From: Bacillus sp. FJAT-27445
GTDB taxonomy: Bacteria > Bacillota > Bacilli > Bacillales > Cytobacillaceae
Direction of reading: 5' to 3'
NCBI RefSeq assembly: GCF_001510665.1
Contig: NZ_LMTI01000005.1
Location: forward strand, 108,583 to 172,582
DNA length: 64,000 nt
This document shows, piece by piece, positions 60,288-64,000 of this stretch. The notes beneath the pieces were generated by a model, which saw only the letters and a list, made by a program, of their open reading frames with translations, did no database searches and was not told the DNA's origin. The translations under genes and the position numbers were made by a program. The stretch's first letter is position 1; every line of letters starts with the position of its first letter.

Positions 60288-60438
60288 TATAAAGATGCAT
60301 TTGAAGGAAGCGCGGGCCTGGATGGCTTGCGCTTCTTTTTGGTATTTAATGAAATTTTTGCCCATGCCTGTTCTATTAAAATCTTTTTTTTCATACAAGT
60401 GAAATAAGGATGATTCCATCAGGACAGGGGGCACCACC

Positions 60439-61308
60439 ATGATATACCGTATGCTTGCTCTGAATATCGACGGCACGCTTCTGGAGAGTAGCGGAAAGCT
60501 TCACAAATCAACGAAGGAAGCAATCCGGTATGTACAGCAAAAAGGGGTTCATGTAACCCTTCTGACTTCGCGTAATTTCGCCTCGGCAAAAAAAGTGGCG
60601 CGAACATTGAAGATGAAAGGGCTTTTCGCATCCCATCACGGAGCTTATATAGCTAATGCCCAAGACAAACCCGAATTTGTAAAACGGATCAATGAGGACC
60701 TCACATACGAAATAGTCCGTTTCCTTGAAAGCTTCCAATGCCAGATTAGGCTTGTCCATGAGAAGTTTTCGCTCGCCAACAAACTTCATTTGAATAACAA
60801 CCTTCTGGCAAAAGCAATTTTCACATCAGGGGATCCTTTAGCCTATTCCCATCAATTTGTCTCTGATTTGAGCGATTCACTGGTTGATACGCCTGTCGCC
60901 CCTCCGAAAATTGAAGTTTATTTCGAATCGGAACAGGACTTGGAGGATGCCAAGCAGGCCATTGGGTCAATGTTCAATGAGGTCGAGGCTGCCTGTAATG
61001 TTCCATTTAAATTGGATATCATGCCTGCTGGCGTCTCAAAGCTGTCTGGGCTGATTTATATATGTGAACGCCTTGGAATTAGCTTGAAAGAAGTGGTCGC
61101 GATCGGCGATGGGCCCGATGACATCCCGTTTATCATGGCTGCTGGGCTTGGCGTGGCGATGGGAAATGCATCATATGAAGTCAAACGAGCAGCCGACTGG
61201 GTGACCCGTTCGGAAAACGAACACGGGGTTGCCTATATGGTCAAAGAGCACTTCCGAAGGCAGCATCCAATCGCGTTTTTGCAGAAAATGAATATTATTA
61301 AAAAGTAG
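60439..61308 (+). CDS. yhaX: Cof-type HAD-like hydrolase (YhaX-like) with Asn in place of the nucleophile Asp
   Basis: A 289-residue HAD-superfamily protein. Motif I, normally DxDGT, reads LNIDGTLL: the first Asp, which attacks the phosphate, is Asn (codon AAT, residue 9), while the second Asp is kept. Motif II is LLTSRN, and motifs III and IV are in KLSGLIYICERLG and AIGDGPDDIPFI. The C2 cap lies at about residues 85 to 190. As written it should be a poor phosphatase; it could be a binding protein. Located near yheA and hemZ as yhaX is in B. subtilis. AGGGGGC precedes the ATG. No frameshift is needed. Confidence 0.88.
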   Translation: MIYRMLALNIDGTLLESSGKLHKSTKEAIRYVQQKGVHVTLLTSRNFASAKKVARTLKMKGLFASHHGAYIANAQDKPEFVKRINEDLTYEIVRFLESFQCQIRLVHEKFSLANKLHLNNNLLAKAIFTSGDPLAYSHQFVSDLSDSLVDTPVAPPKIEVYFESEQDLEDAKQAIGSMFNEVEAACNVPFKLDIMPAGVSKLSGLIYICERLGISLKEVVAIGDGPDDIPFIMAAGLGVAMGNASYEVKRAADWVTRSENEHGVAYMVKEHFRRQHPIAFLQKMNIIKK

Positions 61309-61313
61309 CAGAG

Positions 61314-61354
61314 TAGCGGCAGAGGAGACAGTGAAGTCACCTATGCCGCTTTTT
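61314..61354 (+). terminator. Terminator of yhaX
   Basis: AGCGGCA pairs with TGCCGCT over a long loop that has further pairing, followed by TTTTT. Confidence 0.7.
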
Positions 61355-61442
61355 ACTATTTGGCTAGCCAACAGGTCAAAATCAGGCCCTTAGGTCGCAA
61401 ACCCTTGCCTTCATAATCCTGCTTGATAGTTTTTTCATCATA

Positions 61443-61471
61443 TTGACCTTGCTTACCCGATTCTGTACACT
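61443..61471 (+). promoter_or_regulatory. SigA-type promoter of hemZ
   Basis: TTGACC (61443-61448) and TACACT (61466-61471) with a 17-bp spacer, 32 bp before the start codon. Confidence 0.6.
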
Positions 61472-61502
61472 AAAGTAAGCAAAAAAGTAGAGGTGGATGA
61501 AT

Positions 61503-63023
61503 GTGCATATTTCTATTACCGGCCTTTCGGATGAACGGTTCGAGCGGCCGCTGCGGCTTATCGCCAACCTTTTTTTCGAAGAAACCGAAATTCAATTAAA
61601 TAGAATCGAAGAAGCCGATTTTTCCATAAAATTCACCCTAGAGCAAAATGGGGCAGACCTAATCGTATCCGGCATTTTGGAAAAGGAAGGGGAACCCCAA
61701 ATCAATAAGGCACACCAGGCGACTGTTGACAGTTCCTTTTCCGAAAAGGAACAATTTAAGGCTGCCAAAAATGCCGTTTCCCATGTTTATCTAAAGCTGC
61801 TTCAGGATTTGACGGGAATCACCCAGAAGTGGGGCATCCTGACAGGCGTCAGGCCGACAAAGCTTCTCCACAGGAAGTTAAGGGCTGGCACAAAGCCCGA
61901 AACCGCCCATAAGGAGCTTGCCGAGGAGTATTTGATTACTCCAGAAAAAGCGGCGCTCATGCAAAAAATTGTAGACCGCCAGCTTGCGGCGGTCCCTGAC
62001 CTGTATGATTTGAAAAAAGAAGTCAGCATTTATATAGGCATTCCGTTTTGCCCGACAAAATGCGCGTACTGCACGTTCCCAGCCTATGCCATTAACGGGC
62101 GGCAGGGATCGGTCAATTCCTTCCTTGGCGGCCTTCACCACGAGATGAGGGCTATCGGCAGCTGGCTGAAGGAAAAGGGCATACGGATTACAACCGTTTA
62201 TTACGGCGGCGGGACTCCGACAAGCATCACCGCAGAAGAGATGGACATGCTCTATGAAGAAATGTACATCTCTTTCCCTGATGCAAGTGAAATCAGGGAA
62301 ATAACGGTTGAAGCGGGCCGCCCGGATACGATAACCCCTGAGAAGCTTGATGTTTTGAAAAAGTGGAACATCCACCGGATCAGCGTCAACCCGCAGTCGT
62401 ATATCCAGGAAACGCTGAAAGCGATTGGCCGCCATCATACTGTAGAAGAAACAATTGTAAAATTCAACCTTGCCCGGAAGATGGGCATGGACAATATTAA
62501 TATGGATTTAATTATCGGCCTTCCTGGAGAGGGGACGAAGGAGTTCACTCATACGCTGAACGAGACCGAAAAATTGTTGCCGGAATCACTGACCGTCCAT
62601 ACACTCTCTTTTAAACGGGCGTCGGAAATGACAAAAAACCGTGATCGGTACAAAGTTGCCGACCGGGATGAAGTAGAGCGGATGATGGGCCTTGCCGAGA
62701 AGTGGACGAAGAGCCATGGCTACGAGCCCTATTATTTATACAGGCAAAAGAACATTCTAGGCAATCTTGAAAATGTGGGCTACTCGTTTCACGGCCAGGA
62801 AAGCATCTACAATATCATCATTATGGAAGAAATGCAGACAATCATCGGGCTGGGATGTGGGGCAGCAAGCAAATTTGTGCACCCGGAAACAGGGGCGATT
62901 ACCCATTTTGCCAATCCGAAGGACCCAAAATCATATAACGACAGCTTTGAGCATTATACAAATGAAAAACTGAAAATACTTGAAGAACTATTTATTCAAA
63001 AAAACGAGCCTGCATCGCTGTGA
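61503..63023 (+). CDS. hemZ: HemZ, radical SAM coproporphyrinogen III oxidase-like protein
   Basis: A 506-residue radical SAM protein. The Fe-S motif CPTKCAYC is at about residue 181, followed by a glycine-rich GGGTPTSI. The first 170 residues form the HemZ-specific N-terminal domain (ITGLSDERFERPLRLIANLF, LTGVRPTKLLHRKL). GTG 61503 is chosen over ATG 61497 because GAGGTGG is then 6 bp upstream, and the protein starts MHISITGL as in orthologues. It is expected to oxidise coproporphyrinogen III anaerobically for heme synthesis; activity in Bacillus has been debated. yhaR follows. Confidence 0.92.
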   Translation: MHISITGLSDERFERPLRLIANLFFEETEIQLNRIEEADFSIKFTLEQNGADLIVSGILEKEGEPQINKAHQATVDSSFSEKEQFKAAKNAVSHVYLKLLQDLTGITQKWGILTGVRPTKLLHRKLRAGTKPETAHKELAEEYLITPEKAALMQKIVDRQLAAVPDLYDLKKEVSIYIGIPFCPTKCAYCTFPAYAINGRQGSVNSFLGGLHHEMRAIGSWLKEKGIRITTVYYGGGTPTSITAEEMDMLYEEMYISFPDASEIREITVEAGRPDTITPEKLDVLKKWNIHRISVNPQSYIQETLKAIGRHHTVEETIVKFNLARKMGMDNINMDLIIGLPGEGTKEFTHTLNETEKLLPESLTVHTLSFKRASEMTKNRDRYKVADRDEVERMMGLAEKWTKSHGYEPYYLYRQKNILGNLENVGYSFHGQESIYNIIIMEEMQTIIGLGCGAASKFVHPETGAITHFANPKDPKSYNDSFEHYTNEKLKILEELFIQKNEPASL

Positions 63024-63037
63024 TGCGGGCTTGTTTT
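63008..63037 (+). terminator. Terminator of hemZ
   Basis: GCCTGCATC, loop GCTGT, GATGCGGGC, then TTGTTTT; overlaps the stop codon. Confidence 0.88.
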
Positions 63038-63166
63038 ACTTCGGGTTTGGATGGTCGTAACTTCATAATGGCAGGATTTAGCTTTCCGATTTTACAGGAA
63101 AATTCTTACTTACTGGATGGACAATCTCTATAATAGAGGTAAGTGAGAATGAAGGAGGCGTTGAAG

Positions 63167-63955
63167 TTGTCATTCAATTTTGTTACAGAAAAAGTTGATG
63201 TTCGTGTCGATGGGCGTGTTGCGACACTCAAGATGAACAGGCCTGAAGCTTTAAACGCACTGGATAAGGAAATGATCAAGGGACTTGTTTCGAGATTAAA
63301 GGAAATCAGTGTTTCCGATGAAATTGACATCGTAATCCTAACCGGGACTGACAAGGCATTTTCTGCCGGAGGGGATATTAAGGCGATGCTCTCCCTGGAC
63401 GATGAGTATGAGTTCCTTTCAATCATGGATTGTATCAATGAACTTGTCATCACTCTGTACAGCCTTCCAAAAATCACAATCAGCGCAATCTCGGGGCCAG
63501 CAGCAGGGCTGGGCCTCAGCATCGCATTGGCGACAGATTATATCATTGCAGACCAGAACGCCAAGCTTGCCATGAATTTCATCGGCATCGGGCTGATTCC
63601 AGATGGAGGCGCCCATTTTTTCCTGGCAAATAACATCGGGGAAAGAAAAGCAAAGCAATTAATTTGGGAAGGAAAGACCATGTCTGCCGAAGAAGCGCTT
63701 GGGAAAGGGCTAGTCCATGAAGTGGCCGCTGAAATGGAATCAGCCCTGAGACATAGGATAGCTGGCTATCTTCAGCAGCCTATTCAGGCAATGATTAAAA
63801 CGAAGAAAATATTCGCCGAGGTAAACCGGCCTCACCTGTTGAAAGTCCTAGAGCTTGAAAAATATGCCCAACGAAAAATGAGGGAAACTGAGGACCATAA
63901 GGAAGGAATTCGAGCTTTTGCTGAAAAAAGAAAACCAAGATTTAACGGGAGATAA
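63167..63955 (+). CDS. yhaR: Enoyl-CoA hydratase/isomerase-family protein (YhaR-like)
   Basis: A 262-residue crotonase-fold protein. It has NRPEALNALDKEM, the oxyanion-hole segment AFSAGGDIKAM (about residue 65) and ISGPAAGLGLSIALATDY with GLIPDGGAHFFL (about 115 to 145). The catalytic Glu pair of true hydratases is not complete: AAGLGLS and DGGAH stand in those places, so isomerase or thioesterase activity is possible. TTG 63167 has AAGGAGG 8 bp upstream; the frame extends to GTG 63143. It lies next to hemZ, as yhaR does near yhaX and hemZ in B. subtilis. Confidence 0.9.
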   Translation: MSFNFVTEKVDVRVDGRVATLKMNRPEALNALDKEMIKGLVSRLKEISVSDEIDIVILTGTDKAFSAGGDIKAMLSLDDEYEFLSIMDCINELVITLYSLPKITISAISGPAAGLGLSIALATDYIIADQNAKLAMNFIGIGLIPDGGAHFFLANNIGERKAKQLIWEGKTMSAEEALGKGLVHEVAAEMESALRHRIAGYLQQPIQAMIKTKKIFAEVNRPHLLKVLELEKYAQRKMRETEDHKEGIRAFAEKRKPRFNGR

Positions 63956-64000
63956 ACGAATAATTTAGCCCACTGTGCAGAGAAGAAGATCGGTTAAAGC

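Overview
The window is a chromosome segment of a spore-forming Bacillaceae bacterium (Bacillus, Mesobacillus or Cytobacillus type). Evidence: strong AAGGAGG ribosome binding sites with frequent TTG and GTG starts, short intrinsic terminators with T runs, a SigA-like promoter style, a YheC/YheD-type endospore coat-associated ATP-grasp protein, and gene order recalling the yhe and yha regions of B. subtilis (bmrB-bmrC-bmrD, yheG, yheE, yheC/D, yheB, yheA, yhaX, hemZ, yhaR). It is not an obvious prophage or plasmid. No transposase, tRNA, rRNA or CRISPR array was found.

Layout. 0-0.3 kb: GC-rich 72-bp tandem repeat. 0.4-8.1 kb: ion and metal block with a SulP anion transporter plus a Cys-less ArsR regulator, cutC, then a cadC-cadA-methyltransferase-czcD metal efflux cluster. 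The cadA reading frame contains an in-frame TGA exactly at the first cysteine of the N-terminal CxxC metal site. 8.1-17.5 kb: a V4R-STAS protein, small hypotheticals, a HesB-like protein, a CorC/HlyC transporter with a MerR regulator, a YdaF-type acetyltransferase, a GltP-type symporter and a second CDF transporter. 17.7-18.6 kb: TPP riboswitch and thiT. 18.6-24.3 kb: alanine block (alr, ald, adeR, amino acid permease behind a cre site). 24.4-26.9 kb: Fur-box feoA-feoB with the FeoB-associated Cys-rich peptide. 27-33.3 kb: XRE regulator, universal stress protein, a class A PBP, hairpin repeats, a degenerate HPr-like protein with two downstream micro-membrane proteins, and iadA. 33.3-37.5 kb: bmrB leader peptide, attenuator and the BmrCD multidrug exporter. 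37.9-49.5 kb: secreted LVIVD beta-propeller, yheG, pepF, an acetyltransferase, an ECF-like sigma factor with a clpP paralogue, fumC, msmX with a PucR-type regulator, yheE. 49.6-55.5 kb: SEC-C protein and recQ, then an ABC-2-like exporter. 55.6-64 kb: yheC/D, yheB, yheA, two gene remnants, a DUF2179 membrane protein, yhaX, hemZ, yhaR.

Functional links: the metal genes form a sensor-pump-efflux unit with CadC-type operators in the promoter. Alr, Ald, AdeR and the permease make an alanine uptake and catabolism module. FeoA/B and the Cys-rich peptide are one ferrous iron importer. BmrB and its downstream terminator look like the translation-coupled attenuator known for bmrCD. Several dispersed palindromic repeat families sit between genes. 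The observations most worth following are the TGA in cadA, the sigma factor ending in VAA next to clpP, the micro-peptides beside the HPr-like gene, and the two-copy intergenic element with a 59-bp length difference.
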